Shown here one piece after another: positions 1 to 13,754 of a stretch of 64,000 nucleotides of DNA. The position numbers and the translations under genes were made by a program. Under the pieces are notes generated by a model that did not search any database, was not told the DNA's origin, and saw only the letters and a list, made by a program, of their open reading frames with translations. The stretch is taken from contig WBMV01003337.1 in NCBI GenBank assembly GCA_013396655.1, positions 705,028-769,027 on the forward strand, read 5' to 3'. The number at the start of each line of letters is the position of its first letter. Position 1 is the stretch's first letter. The stretch is from Campylorhamphus procurvoides. Lineage: Eukaryota > Chordata > Aves > Passeriformes > Dendrocolaptidae.

Positions 1-2985
1 ATGCTTAGAGAAAACATAGCTAAAATTTCCGCTGGTCTTGTGCAGTGTAGTTCTTGAGGAGCCCAGGTTTTGGCCTCACAGCAAGATTGTCCATTAATTT
101 ACTTTATAGCTGGCCCATTACACTATATTTTAGTTATTTATATGGCACTTTGAGCAAAGTATTGGGAAAGGATAACAGAAGGACAGAGCAATAAAACAAA
201 GTATAACAATTAGCAATGACAAAAGCAGTGAGCCAACAACTAGAGGCCCTGAGGGAGGACAAAATATTACACTGACAAGAAAAGCCATCAAATCTATGGA
301 TGAAATGCTTTAAGAAGTTGGGATAAAAGAGTCGTTAAAACACAAAACGTTAAGGTGCAAAGAGCAACAGATTAATGAAAGAGAAGGATCCAAACTATTG
401 CATTGAAAAGAAAAAGTATGGTAAGCAATTTATAAGTAGCAGAAGAACTTGAAAATATGAAAGAATAATAATTTTAAAAAAAGAGACAGCAGGGTGAAGA
501 ATAAGAATATGCTTCAATATAGAAAGTTGGTTGGATAAGTCAGAATTTGTTGTTAAGATATAAAGATCAAAATGAAAGAATGTCTCAGGGCTCACACAAT
601 GCACTGGGATGTTCAATTTCTGGGTCTGCCAGAGTCCTGCATGACTACAGTCAAATCACAGTCTAACATTCAGCTTCTGTCCTACAGAATGGAGATTCTA
701 ATGCATCCTTTGTAACTTATGTTGCAATCATAAGACAACTCTTGAAACATCCACATACTATCACAGTAGCAGCTGTTGCACAAGCCTCATTTTAGGTGGG
801 ACATTTTTGGAGCACTTACCAGCTATCTAAGGAATGAGAAGAGATGTGAAACATGTCCAGGTAGAAGGAACACTAGATAAATAGATGGCTGGGAAAAACA
901 TCTGTGTGAATTACAATGGAAATAACATTCATTTAACAGGAAAAAAAATCAGACACTGACCTTCCAAAAGCAAGCAACAGACTCATGTAAGCTAATAAAG
1001 AGAGTTGCTATATAGACATTCCCTCCCGGTGAACTTCTACCAGACTTTTGTTTCCTTGGAAGCTACTTTCAAATAAGGCAAAGTTTGAAACTTGACTGTG
1101 GTGTTTTATTTATGGAGACATAACCCTAACATGAACTGACAGGTACAGAGATGCACATCCTCATCCCTTGACTCCTATCTGAGTGTCAGCTCTGCTAGCC
1201 TCCTGCAAAGTTTAAGAATCCTCCTTCCCCTCTCACAGGTATATCCCTCAATTCAGCAACAAGCAGGTTTGCCATTTTAATACATTTTATGAACTTGAGC
1301 AAGCACATTCTCTAAATCTGGACAAATCCACCTCCACTCAGCACACCATTACGGTAGCCCTGCTTGCTGTAAAACCTTGCTAGCTATTAAAGAAGATACT
1401 AAGAAAAAGAAATCACTAAGGGGGCTCAAGAAGAACAGGTATCAGGCTGCCTGTATTACTCCCAAACTGGCTGACAGTGTTATTAGCCAGCACAAATTAT
1501 CTCTGAGTAGTTCTGCACATCTGCAATTTTTAATACCCACTTCTCCCCCCGCCCCTTCATCCTTATTCCCATTAGGAATACCCCAGATTCTTTAATTGAC
1601 AAGAGACTGCCCACAGTTTGACATTTTTATGTTAAACTAACAGTCACATTACTTTTCCATTTTTAAAAGGTACTATTCTTGATCAGCGCGCCAACACACA
1701 TATTATTGAGTGCCTTTCAAAGATGGCATTTAAATATTGCTAATGGAATTTCTTTGTAATCAGTCCCAGAGAGTTTAACTCTATCACAAAGTAAAGCCTT
1801 TCTAGCATCTGCCATCAACTCAAATAACAGCAGATTCATAGCTAACTCTCACTTCAGTTTTTTGTAAACATGATAAAACAAGAAAGTGACTTTTCAAAGG
1901 AAAGCTTGTGAGTGGTGCACTGGTAAATCTCATCTGGATATGTGCACTGTTTGAAGAACCTCTGAAGCCTTTTCTGAACATGGTAATTAAAATAACAATT
2001 ATGCAAGGAACTCAAACCCATTTGGAATTCTCTGTTGTCAGACTCTCCTTTGTTGACAGCGATAACTCTATTATTAACCTTGCAACAAATGCATACTGCA
2101 ACACTAACAAAAGCAGTTTTCAGGCTTATGTTCTTTACCTCTTTTCAGAAATAATCTTCCTATTACTCACTCTTGAAGTGTGCATGCTATTGAAATAAAT
2201 TCTAAACAAGGACAGGTTGGTGTGTTTTATTGTAGAAAACAGTCAACCAGCTTCTCTTAATCTGCTTTTACTCAAGAAGGGGTGAATATTTTTTCAACGC
2301 TCCAAGAATCTGTTCAGCTAGTTTCCATAAAGTAGGAAACTATTGGCTTCATTGGGGTAACATTACTCTAGGGGTCACACAGTAGAATAGCACAGTTGGC
2401 TGTACTCTCTGCAAAGCAGGGATTTCACTATTTCCCTGGTTAATTCTTTCACACATTTCTTAGCTCACCACAGCTACTTTGAATGAATACTGATTAATTG
2501 GACCCTCTCTCCACCTGTGCAACAGAGTAGATCTGGTGCAAGTACAAAACGTAAGATTGAAATATATGGCAAATTTATACATTGATTTTTTTTTTAATAA
2601 TTTTATGTGACAGTCAAGCTCCCTTACAAAGAAGTTCCCACACTGAAGTTACAAGAACTATCCCTCTAATAGCTGAAAGCTGAACTCACCCTATACAGAT
2701 CATATTCTGACAAACCAGATGAGCTGCCCCTGTCCATAGCCCACACCAACTACACTAAGGAGAGGAAACTCCTTTTCACCTATTAGGGAATTTTCATACA
2801 ATGCCTGACAGCATTCAGGCATTAGGAAAAAGTAACCCCTGCAACATGGATTTTTTTTTTCATCTATAGTGGTGTCTAATCCACTTTTCTTTACCTAACA
2901 TCATGGACTTGGTAGCGTGATATGCCAAGGGGGTTTTCAGGCCAAAATATCCTTTAAAAATGTATTAGCTCTTGGTTTCATCAAA
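1..2985. other. No gene seen
   Basis: AT-rich non-coding sequence with only short chance frames. Holds the 2800-2823 hairpin and short homopolymer runs (T run near 2586, T9 near 2851). Confidence 0.6.
2800..2823. repeat. Perfect 9-bp hairpin with a 6-base loop
   Basis: AATGCCTGA (2800-2808), loop CAGCAT, TCAGGCATT (2815-2823). Confidence 0.5.
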
Positions 2986-2989
2986 AATT

Positions 2990-3055
2990 ATAATCAAAGA
3001 ATTATTCAGATCAAAAGGGACCTTAGAAAATCATCTGGTCCTAATTCCCCCACTC
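2990..3055 (-). mobile_element. CR1 LINE 3'-end remnant
   Basis: AAAAGGGACCTTAGAAAATCATCTGGTCC is the reverse complement of the CR1 3' end, preceded by a worn ATTC-repeat-like tail. It is short and diverged, an old 5'-truncated copy. Confidence 0.6.
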
Positions 3056-3059
3056 CACA

Positions 3060-5695
3060 AATTTGATGTTCATTCAATAATCACTATAAATGTAAATAAG
3101 TGCTCCTAATTTTCTATACCCTTCTCATGACCCCTTAAGAAAATTAAGTAATTACTTTGCCTTTCACATGATCAAAATATTTGTCCTCTACGCTTTTTCG
3201 TGGCTCTATGTACTTCCACTTTTTGATTTATCTGATACTTACAGTAGGAACTGGTCTCTAGGAATAATCCCTTCCTAAACACACACATGACAGTATGCAG
3301 TGCCTGATGAGCCAGAATGCCTCTGTGATGCTTTCATGGCTATCGTTTTTCTCCTTGTCACTACAGTCACATCTCACTGCTTTCAATATTGTCCCGCTTT
3401 GTTCTACAGGATCCTGCAGGTTATGCTTTACAAAGATAACATGAGCGACTGGCAACATTGCCTGTAATCTCCTTGGAGGTGAGAGCAGCACTTATCAAGT
3501 CACAATCCCAGATAGCCAAACAGGTTAGAACTCCTCAGGCAGGAGAGGCAGGCAACCAGAAGATACATAACACTTGATTTCACAAAGGCTGTTTTACCCC
3601 TGCATCACATGCACTTCAAAGTCACTGTGGGTCTGCTCTCAGGTATCAGTGACTCAGTCCAGTGACCGTGTCTTCTGAAGACTTCAGAAGCACCAATTGA
3701 AGTCAGTCTCTTCCTTTAGCTGCTGGTTTTTGGTGTTCCACATCCCAAAAAGGAAAACTTGCAGGAGTAGCTATAAAACAAACAATTAGCCATCCCAAAC
3801 CCATTCTTTAGATGAGCATAGTCCTCTCTGGGATCATCTCATGCTAAACATCTCAAGCATCCACTCTTCATAAGACTTAAAGAACATTCTGTCCTTGTCA
3901 TGTTGTATGTGTCCCTCTGCAGGAGTGGGTTTACAATAAAATAAGATTTATGCAAAACTAAAAATTACATTTAAGGAATTGAATAGCAATCAGCATCAGA
4001 AGTCTGGATATGACAATTTATCAAAAAACTCAGTAGCAGAGAAGCAGAGACAATATGCAATCAGTCCCTGAGAAAGAGGTACAGGAATTCTGATTCACAT
4101 CCAGTTACTGATGGGTGAAAATTACACAGTAAATTTAGAAAAGAAAAAGGAATAAAAAAAAGAAAGGAAGAAATAAAAAAAGAAGGAGCCGGTTAAATTG
4201 TTTTTCCACCCTAAATGATCCCTTTCAAATTCTTAAACTTTTCCAAATGATACTAGCTATATGACTTTAAATAATCAGAAATTCTGAGTGTGCCTACTCA
4301 ATGGTTTACCCAGCAGGTTATTCCTGCTGGGTACAGGAATACAAATAAATTTGTTTTATGGATTTTTAAACACCTAAATATTTTGGGTCAGCCGAAAACA
4401 CCACCATGTTTAGCTCTACATGTCACCCAAGGGAGAACAAGGAATTAACAAACAACAAAAATCGTATCTCAGATGCACAGAAATGCACCCCTTGCTAAAT
4501 ACAGTCATGGCATGTCTGTTGCCATATGGAACATGGTGAAAGAACATGACTTCAATCACAGAAGAATAAAAAAATTTTCCCAATAGCTAGAAGATAGAGC
4601 CTGACTGAAAACCCACAGAACCCCTGTGACCACAGAAGTGTTAAGGACCTATATCTAAACTGCTCCCTGGCTAACACTGTCATATTAGTTGCAGAAATAC
4701 TGCCAATATTGCATAATTCCCACAGGAAAACTAATGGAAAGCTATTCAAAATGAGAATCCTTCCTGCAGGTGGGAAGGTATTTCTTCAATCTCAGGGTTA
4801 ATTACATCTCAGCTGTGACCTGGAGCACCCTTATTATTTAAGTCTATGGCCTCCCAGGAGCATAGAAATCATGCTAAGTTATGGTGCATTTATATTGTGG
4901 AAAATGACTGCTAGGTGCTAGCAGGGAAACTATAGCACTCTTATTTGTGGCATAAAAAGCACTTGGAAACAAGTTTCTCTCTTTTCCAAGCACAAAAAGC
5001 TTGTTTGGTGACTCACCTCAGCCCTTTTCCTTCCCTCATAATTTTCCCTGAGTTACAAGTCACATGGTATTTCAGCCACTTCAAATAAGAAGTTAAGTTT
5101 TATTGCTTTTAACAATATTTTAAAAGAATAGCTCCTAGAGCCAGGGACCACATCCTGCTCTCAGTCGCATCCAGCAACTGCAATTGTGCCAAGTCTCCTC
5201 AGGTGCACTTGCAAAACTGAGTGTAGAATCTATACTTGGAGGGAATAAGCCTGCTTAATATAATGCTCCCTCTTCTTACTTTAATTATTAATACTTATTT
5301 ATATTCTTTTACTCATATTAACTGTTGCTAAAGACATGGCATGAACAGAAAAGGGGAAAAGGAATGGAAATTGAATGGTAGACTGTAACCAGGCAAAGAG
5401 AGACTTGTGGTCTCATACTTGGAAGAGCATGAAAGCTTGTGGCCAAAGATGTCTTTCAGCATACCCAATACATAACTTCATGGGAAAAAAAGCCCAAGTG
5501 GATAGTTTTGCCTCCTCTGTTTCTATTGCTGTACCTATTCTCCACTCTTTTTGGTTTACAGGTCTGAACCAACAGCTTAAGCTCAGATAATTCTTCACTT
5601 CTATTCAGAAGGCTCACAGCATTTTAATATTTAGTTTCAGAAATGTTTTAGCTTATCTGATTGGAAAGCTAACCTCACATTTTTAAATCAATAAT
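3060..5695. other. No gene seen
   Basis: Non-coding, with an A/G-rich stretch at 4140-4190 and the 4307-4333 hairpin. Open frames at 3258-3491, 4552-4749 and 5375-5598 lack splice context or family features. Confidence 0.6.
4307..4333. repeat. Perfect 11-bp hairpin with a 5-base loop
   Basis: TACCCAGCAGG (4307-4317), loop TTATT, CCTGCTGGGTA (4323-4333). No T-run or gene follows it, so it is not a bacterial-type terminator. Confidence 0.6.
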
Positions 5696-5699
5696 ACCC

Positions 5700-6400
5700 T
5701 TACTGTCTCACTGAGTGTGCTGGCAGAGCCCAGAAAAACAATCACACCCAGCACGTTGCTCCTCTCTCCCAGTCGCCCTGATGCAGTGTGCGATGTTCGT
5801 GTCAAAACCTAATTGCAGCCACTTACAGCAGCCACCACTGAAAAGCACAGAGTCTCCTGCAGGTAATGCCGAGTCAGCAGGTTCCTGCTGTGCCAAACAC
5901 GCTCAAATGGACCTTCCCTGCTGTGCCCGGAGAACGCAGGGACTGCAGGAACGAGCTCCGTGCTCTGCAGTGATGTCTGCTTTATATGCTAATACTGTCA
6001 AAACAGCGGATTGGGAGAGAAACTGTGCTCTTGGTTCTAACTCCAGCCACCCTCTAGAAAGGCAGTTTAAGCAAGAACAAAAAGACATGACACTGGAAAC
6101 CTTGCTGGTCGCCAGCTCAATGAACCAAAGCAAATCTATGTCATAGTAATTATATTTACACTGTAAATCTGGGCAATAGCTCTTTAGGTGGTATAAATTG
6201 GCATTAGCTCATTACAATCAGGGAAGCCTTATTGATTTATGTGAGGCAAGGCTCTTATATGAATTTTCTGTCAGTTATCAACCTAAACCTACCCGCAGAC
6301 CTGAACTGACTCATGAACAGTACACTTCTGAAATGTCTATAATTTCTCTTCACTTCATAATTTTGCTAAGAGCTGAAAGTTTGGCCCATGGCATTTGATT
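5700..6400. promoter_or_regulatory. Repeat-free, compositionally distinct block; candidate conserved regulatory element
   Basis: The first 350 bases are richer in G+C and CpG than the surroundings. They are followed by homeobox/POU-like motifs (TATGCTAATAC near 5984, TCATTACAATC near 6208). Open frames of 143 and 76 codons overlap on both strands, but neither has family features, so I treat them as chance frames. The regulatory call is inference only. Confidence 0.25.
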
Positions 6401-7254
6401 TCTGATGACTAAAACCCATGCTAGGTACAGGTGGCCATAACTTCAGGTCTCTTCACAACACCAGCCTGAATTTTAACAGCAAATTACATGATTTCAGGCA
6501 AGGCTATGTCAATGTTTCTCTTCTAAATGTTGAGTTTTCAGGAGTCTGAAATATATCCATATGTTTTCCTTGACACCGGAGCCTTGTTTACAAGCTCAAA
6601 GCTGGCATTTTGGTTACTTTTTTTTGAGAAAACAATGGTTTTCACATGCTTTCAACCAAGTAGGCAGTGACCCATCAGAAACTTTTTTCTTTGGTCCTCT
6701 AAAAAGAACAGCTATTCCCTATTGCAAATCTGAACTATTAAGCTACTGGAACTGAAAACCAGCCAACGGCATCTGAGCACTAAGTCCTCTCAGTCCAAAT
6801 TTCACCAGGCTAACCTCATGAGCCAGAGGTAGTTTTCCAATACTTCAAATAGCATGTTAGACATGAAACTTTCCCAGGGAGCTCATTTACTGCATACACA
6901 GAACTTTTGCATGTACCAACAGATTATTTTCTCTCCTAAAAGTACATCTTGAAATATTCACTTTAAATACGTACACTACCAGACTGTGTACATGTACCCA
7001 GGGCAGAAGTCATCTTTCCAATTTCGTGTACCCTGCTAATCACATACCATCTGGTAATATATTACGGATTCAAAGATACACATAATATATCAAAACACAT
7101 ACTGTAGGCATATAATGGTGCAAGGAAAGAAGGAATATATCAGATGTATTCACACAAGTGTAAATAACTTCTCATCCAAGAGAGCAGAACAGCTTTAAAG
7201 TACAATGACATTTTGAAAGATTTGCATTATTTCTAGAAATGAGAATTTTTTAAA

Positions 7255-7525
7255 TGAGTCTGAACACTCAGTGATGCATTAATTAAAGACTTCATCTGAT
7301 ACTCATAAAAGTAATTGGAAAGACCTGCTGACTTTACCCATCTCTGAATTGGGCCCAGTAGCACATTAATTGAGGGCAAGTTTACATCTGCAGCAAGCTG
7401 AAATTAGTTCTCAGAACAGTAAATCATGGTTTCATGCATTAAATAGTGATGTGCAGTTAATTTTACTTCTGGAAAGACCTCTGTTAAAAAAACATGCATT
7501 TCAAAGCTACTCAATACTTCATGTT
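7255..7525. promoter_or_regulatory. ATTA-rich block, candidate conserved non-coding element
   Basis: GATGCATTAATTAAAG, GCACATTAATTGAGG and GCAGTTAATTTTAC are spaced over 180 bases among non-repetitive, mixed sequence. This is typical of homeodomain-bound developmental enhancers, but it is inferred from motif content alone. Confidence 0.25.
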
Positions 7526-7529
7526 TTAA

Positions 7530-10500
7530 CACTTGAAAACAAAAAAGCTTTATTATATGGGTAGATTTCAACTATGTAAACAAGCAACCAGTGATCTCTT
7601 GACAGACAAATGTATGTGTTAAATTATTTCTGTCCATAGCTAAAAAATAAAAAGTAGTATCTGTTGCTTTATTTCTTTTAAAAATAAAGCCAAAAAGATA
7701 CATCTGTGATCTTGACTTTTTAAATCTTTGGTATTTAAACTCTATTCCACAGTTACTGCCGTTAGCTCCTATCTCCTTTGATTTTCATTCAGTGATTGCA
7801 CAGACACACTAAACCATTTCTCTTCCACTGCTGTACCTTTTGCTGATCCTATCAAGATCTTCATTAATATGCTAAGAACAGTACTTATTTAGCTGTATGG
7901 GATTTTGTTTTCAATGGCATTTTCACTGCCACTTCTTTCATCTCTTATTGAAAGAAAAAAATGTTTCATGCTTACATATAAATATAGTATAACAACTTAT
8001 CAAAGTCACAAAGGGCTCCATTGGCACAAAGCAGAAAACAAGCAATTTGAAGGTCTTAAGAGAAATAGAGCAACTGATATTGGAATGAGCAACATCATGG
8101 ACACCTGTGGGAAAAGAGGGAATAGGCAATTTCCCACCAAAATCTCAGGCCTTAGGTTTGTTTTTCCTCTGACACTGCAGATTGTTCTGGAGTTCATTGG
8201 CACAGATGATAACAAAACAAGATCCCTGAAGAAACCACATTTACTTCCGTAAGGGAGACAAATATTGGCAAGGACAGAAACAAACAGCAGTAAGTTCCAG
8301 CCTCAGAAATCAGTATTGAAGAAGACATGCAGCACGCTGGAAAACTTTATTGCCCAGGCACTCATTTTTAACTGTCTTGCTGGGAGAGAGGTTTTTTTTT
8401 TTTAAACAAACCAGCCCACACTTGCAGATAAGATTACTGATACCTAATCTGGTTTTCAAGTGACCTCCTTGGGATAGCATAGAGAAGGTGGATCTTTAGC
8501 AGTGTTTGAGCAGACCCAAGATCTTAGTTTCTTTTCAGGTTTCTCACACTGAACTTCAAGCATCTCAAATCACTAACACTTCAAACAGTGCATGTCTATT
8601 CCTTTTTACATTGCAGTTTATTAGTTGTAGCGGAGTTAACCCACTTCATCTTCACACCAACAATCCATGAGAATGCTGTTTGCATTTTCAAAATCAAGGA
8701 TTATAAACCACCTGCTAAACCAATATAATATTTTGGTAAAGGAGATGGTGGAACAACAGAGGAGATAAAAAGCATAGCTACACCGCTTTATTTGACTGAT
8801 CCAACTGCATCCATTTATACCTGGACGATTCCTTTTCCCATATACAACTTTAAATAAAATTTGGATTAAAGACATGCAGTTTCATTAGCTGATGAGCCTT
8901 TAAAGACCATAAATAACATGTATTAGATCTTCAAGGAACTCACTACGTCCCAGTGTTTATTTCCTTCTCTCCCTTCCCATCTGCCTTCTTACCTGTCCAC
9001 CATCCACGGATCCAGTAATTCAAAGATAAAGTTAGATTGCTATATATTCCAGATTTCAGCATCTCTAACTAGAAGAAAGACACTCCTACACTCTGCAGGT
9101 TTCTGGCTTTCTTGGTAATTACTGTTCCATCGCTGTCCCTAAGGGGGAAAAAAATATCTGCTGTTGCCCCATTACCAGCTGTCTTCTGATATTATTGCAA
9201 CTCCCATCTCCCTCAAGGTATTCTTGCTACTGTTGACCCTGTGTTTTCTGATACAATTTGTAATCTTTTTCATACCAAAAAACACAGACATGTATTTGTA
9301 CACACAGCTCACTCATCTCTCACCCAGGTCTCTAGCTTGTGTTCAAGCTGTCAGACTCTGAAGTCTGCTTCTACTCTCCAGACTCCTTTGTATCCAGCAT
9401 TTCTTTCATAAATCTTTGCCAAAATAAATTTCTCTGAAACTTTAACTTTACTGCCATGGCTTAAAATCTTGTATCCAATGAGCTCAGAGCATGCAGCATC
9501 CTTACAGGAGCACGGGGGGACTCAAATTCTCTTAATTCTCTTTCTTCCCTCAGCTCCATTCCAGATTCTCCAACCCTGGCAGGGGAAAAAATAAAATACG
9601 AAAAAATTCCTACCTTTGATTTGAGGTAAGAAATCCAATCCATTTCTTTTTCATTTAAATTCCTATTTTCCTTACTTCCAGTTTTCTACTATCCCCACAT
9701 TGCCACAATGTTAAGGATGGTGGAGTCTTAAACCTTAAAATGGGTCTGACTTGGTAACACAGCAAGAAAGCAGTCATGAGTGCAGGAATGCCAGTCACAT
9801 AGGCTATTTACATAGGGGCTTCTTAGGGGCCTAGGGTTTTGTGTTTTCCACTTGTCAAACAGATCAGATATATTCAATAATCTAAATTAAATCTACTGTT
9901 AGCTAAGGTCAGTCTTTCAATCTCGTTTCTATACTGAGAATCCACCCAGGCATCAAGTCCAACTTAAACCTTCTGCATTAATGATCTTCAGTAGTGTGCA
10001 GGTCCTCAGCACAAAGGTATGTTTTTAATAGTAACAAAGTTAGACTACTGCACTAATTATTTCAAGAGATCATTATTCTTTGTGTTATTCTGGTGCCTAA
10101 GCTTGAATGATCCTGGTTTGTGCTAATTATCTGTAGCACTCTTCTCCAGTCTTCTCCTCTCACTGCCTCATCTGGATACTATCCATCTATTTTCACAACT
10201 GCAAACATTCTTTCAAACTGTGCCTGCTATGATACAGAGGGGAAGAAAAGGGGAAGGGAATGAAATAAGGTTGACTTTCATGAAGAATCTTTCACCAGAT
10301 GCTTCATCTCACCTTGTCATCTCTTCATGTTATAGGCACATTGTAGCATATTGTGATATATATAGGACTATATATATATTCTTCCTCATATATATGAGAA
10401 GGACTCTATTAATCACGATCCAGCAGGTAATCCATTGATGGGCCTAAAGGAATTGTTTATTTTTACTGTTACTTCTACTGATGGACACAAAACGCAAAGC

Positions 10501-11585
10501 CTAAATTACCTTTGCATTTAGGTTAATAGATATTAAACAAATTAAATATGTTATGAATTGTATTATTTAGTACTACAAGGGGTTGGAAGTGTAGCTAAAC
10601 AAAGTAAGAGAGGAATTGAGTAGTTTCCCTTCTAGCTAGTTGATCCTTTTCTTGAAGAAATTTATTCTTTGTAATTATTTAAATTTTCAGTTTCTGAAAA
10701 TAAAGTACTCTCAATCACATGGTGTTCACAAGCATATGATTTGGTCACCTATGCTGTATCAGATTGTTTTCCATCTCTTTTGACAGAGTTGAATGCTTTA
10801 AGCAGACTATTACAAAATCATTTAAGACTTGGCTTTCAAATTATTTTGAAGGAAATAAAGACTCAGGTATCAACTGACTCCCAAACAAAAAGCAGTATCA
10901 TTTTTCTTGTCCCTTTGGAAAGCAAAATGTGCTGGGCCATACTAAGTTATTAGACTAATATTCATGGAACCCTTCTGTTTCCAAGTATTTCTTGAGCAGC
11001 TTTGCTCTACTATTCACAACTAACACAAGGCTCCCAAATCTTGCTGGGAAATACAGTACTTTTATTCATGAGTATATTCTGAAATGCATTATTTAAAAGT
11101 CACCCAGATCCTGCAGAGAAGACAAATTGCAGCCCAATAGGCCAGTATTCAAAACAGCTCAAATAAAAGATTTACACTAGGAGGTTGTTTCAAGACTGAA
11201 GGTAAATATACAGTAAGGATGAAGTTAAACAAGTGCTCCTAAAAAATGGAAAGAACAAAGCTGGTGAAGGCGCAGGGTGTGGAAGAGTCTGCAAAGACTT
11301 CCACACATGAGGAAAGGTTATTCACTCAGAAGTAACAGCACCTATATCTGATGGCTGACACTGTGACATCAAGAAATTGGTTGTGTCTCACCTTGCATGG
11401 TGAAACCCTGATCTTGACACACAGCCTCTAGATATTGCTAAGGTACAGGCTAATACCACCAAAAGGTTTATAAGCTTTATATAAATATATAATATTTTAT
11501 ATAAAACATTTGTAGGATATACAGTTGCATAGTTTGGAATAAGATGCTGTGGTGTTTTGCACTGAAGAAATCCTGAGCCTGCTAA
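7530..11585. other. No gene seen
   Basis: Non-coding. The 115-codon frame at 7905-8252 has no recognisable features and overlaps antisense frames. TA-rich microsatellite pieces lie near 10350. Confidence 0.55.
10345..10400. repeat. Short AT-alternating microsatellite pieces
   Basis: GATATATATAGG, ACTATATATATATTC and CATATATATGAG lie within 60 bases. Similar short TA runs occur at 11470-11510 and 35687-35710. Confidence 0.5.
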
Positions 11586-11587
11586 TC

Positions 11588-11796
11588 CTTTCTTTACTGT
11601 GAGAGTAGTGAGACATGGAAATAGGTTTCCCAGATAAGTTGCAGAAGCCCCATCTATGGAAGTGTTCCAAGGCCAGGTTGGACGCAGCTCAAGGAACTTG
11701 GTCTAGGAGGGGTGTCTATTCACATGGCAGGGGAGCTGGAATAAGATGACCTTTAAGGTCCCTTCCAAACTGGGTCATTTGATGATTCTATGAAAC
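11588..11796 (+). mobile_element. CR1 LINE 3' end
   Basis: It runs from TTTACTGTGAGAGTAGTGAG through the GTTCCAAGGCCAGGTTGGA block to GACCTTTAAGGTCCCTTCCA and ends with ATGATTCTATGA, the typical CR1 3' terminus. It is a 5'-truncated copy with moderate divergence and no coding part. Confidence 0.88.
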
Positions 11797-11799
11797 TGT

Positions 11800-13750
11800 T
11801 CCAGGATCGCAGAGTGTCCAGTGCCAGAAAGAGGGAAGTGGTAACCACAGTGGTAAGAGGATCGTGCCTAATGCTGATATAGTAAGATTCATACATAAGT
11901 CTACCCAATTTTTCAGCCACAATACACAATCATTGCATATAAATTCTTCACTCAGTGCAGGCATTATGTATTTAGTCCAGTTCTTTGAGAACTCAGACCC
12001 TTATCTGTATGCAGACTGCTTTTGTTCCAAACCTTTCTTCAAGTTCTCTCTTCTTAATTAACAGAAAACAGTTATGAATATTAAAGAAGAAATTAACAAC
12101 AGTGTAAATAATTTCTGGGTGTTTGTAGATTCCAAATTTAGTTTTTAATTAACCCCCACTGGTTTCAAAAAGCTCTTTAAGAAAAAGATATAATTTCAAA
12201 ATTTCCCTTGTGTTTAAAAAAAAAAGAAATAAGGTAAGACCGCAAAGCAGCAGTTTGGCATTGCAGGCGCCAGCACCACATGATGTTATTCTGACATTAT
12301 TTCTACTCAGATTAGGTAGCTTAGGATCTAATTTCAACAGAACAATCCATCTACTGCCTCCCTCATTTAACAAGCAAAATGCAGGGGATTTGGCCAAAGA
12401 CTGTAACTGTGATAACACAGGTCCATCTTCTGCATTCAGCTCTTTGATTCCTATTGCAGAAGATCAGAACATAGAAACTGATCAGCTGAATCTCATATTG
12501 CAATCACTGACCACAACTAGTACCAGATGCTTCTGAGGAAGACACTAAAAGCGTGAACATAACCATTACAGAATCTACCTCTTTATGTCTACACCCCTTT
12601 GCCACCCACATCCTGTGGCTGTGGTGATTGTTTTGCTTTGTATAATTCTTCTCACAGGAAATCTATATGTCCTTGCTAGCCATTTAAACATCCAGTCTTT
12701 ACAGCTGATCTGACCAACCTATCCTTCAAGTCTTGTCAGTAGTCAAGGTCAGAGTAGGCTCTTCTGTACTGAAGGAAAAGAAATTCCTCACCAATTTTTA
12801 ATAGGCTTATTTTCCCAGTGTTTTGGCATCCTCATAACCCAAAAGCATATGCCTTGTAGTGAATCACTCCCACAAACACTGGCAAGCATTTGTACATAAT
12901 GCCAATAGAAGCAATTTATCTCTGCCTTTTACACCTCTTGAAAAGACAAAGAAGACATCTCCTACCATCGATCTGTGTGCAATTGAGTCAGTGGAAGTTC
13001 TGAATGTGAGACAACTGAAAGACAGACACTCCAAGAAATCTAATTTAAAGATGCCTCAGGAAAGCTTTAAATTGCACTTCCCAGAACACGCAATGGGGTA
13101 GATCATCCTCTCCCTTGTGCATAACACCCATTAGTGTTAATTCAAGTTACCCATGTTCACTGGGAGGAGAACATGGCCCGATGTTGCTAAAGGAATTCCT
13201 TGGTTTCTCCCCAATATCACTTATCCCCTCTGCTTCCTCACACAGCCATTGTACACTCATGTATTAAAGAAACATTCCATGTTTAACACTCAGCCAGAGT
13301 CTACACAAGCAATTCCTCCTTCAGGGAGAGTCAAACAACTGCATTCTTTACCCCACAGTTAACATTTTTTATAAAAAGGAGGAAAAGACCTTTGTTTTAC
13401 CCCACCTCTGGTTTTTTTTTTAGCTTCTCTTTTATTCTAAATATTATATAGCAATATTAAAACAGCGTGCACTCAAATAAAGAGAATGAGCTACCTAACT
13501 GACAGTACAGAGACACAAATCAACAGAACTCACTACTAAAAAGGAAAGCGGGAGCTGTCATTGACAAAATTGGAATACATATAGGTGCTCTGTCTCCGCA
13601 TTAGGAGAAGCAAAACACCTGAGGTCAGAAAACAGCCAGAAGCTGAAGGAATAATGTCCTATGCACAGCTGAGCATGTGGAGTGGTTTTTCCAGAGAAGG
13701 GACTGAATAGAGTAAGACCTCAGGAGTACATTTGAGAAAGAAATATTAAA
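11800..13750. other. No gene seen
   Basis: Non-coding. Frames at 12149-12536 overlap on both strands and show no protein family features. Confidence 0.55.
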
Positions 13751-13754
13751 AATA

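Noticed and set aside
5715..6146. 143-codon plus-strand frame
   Set aside because: Overlapping frames are open on both strands and the peptide has no family features; base composition explains it.
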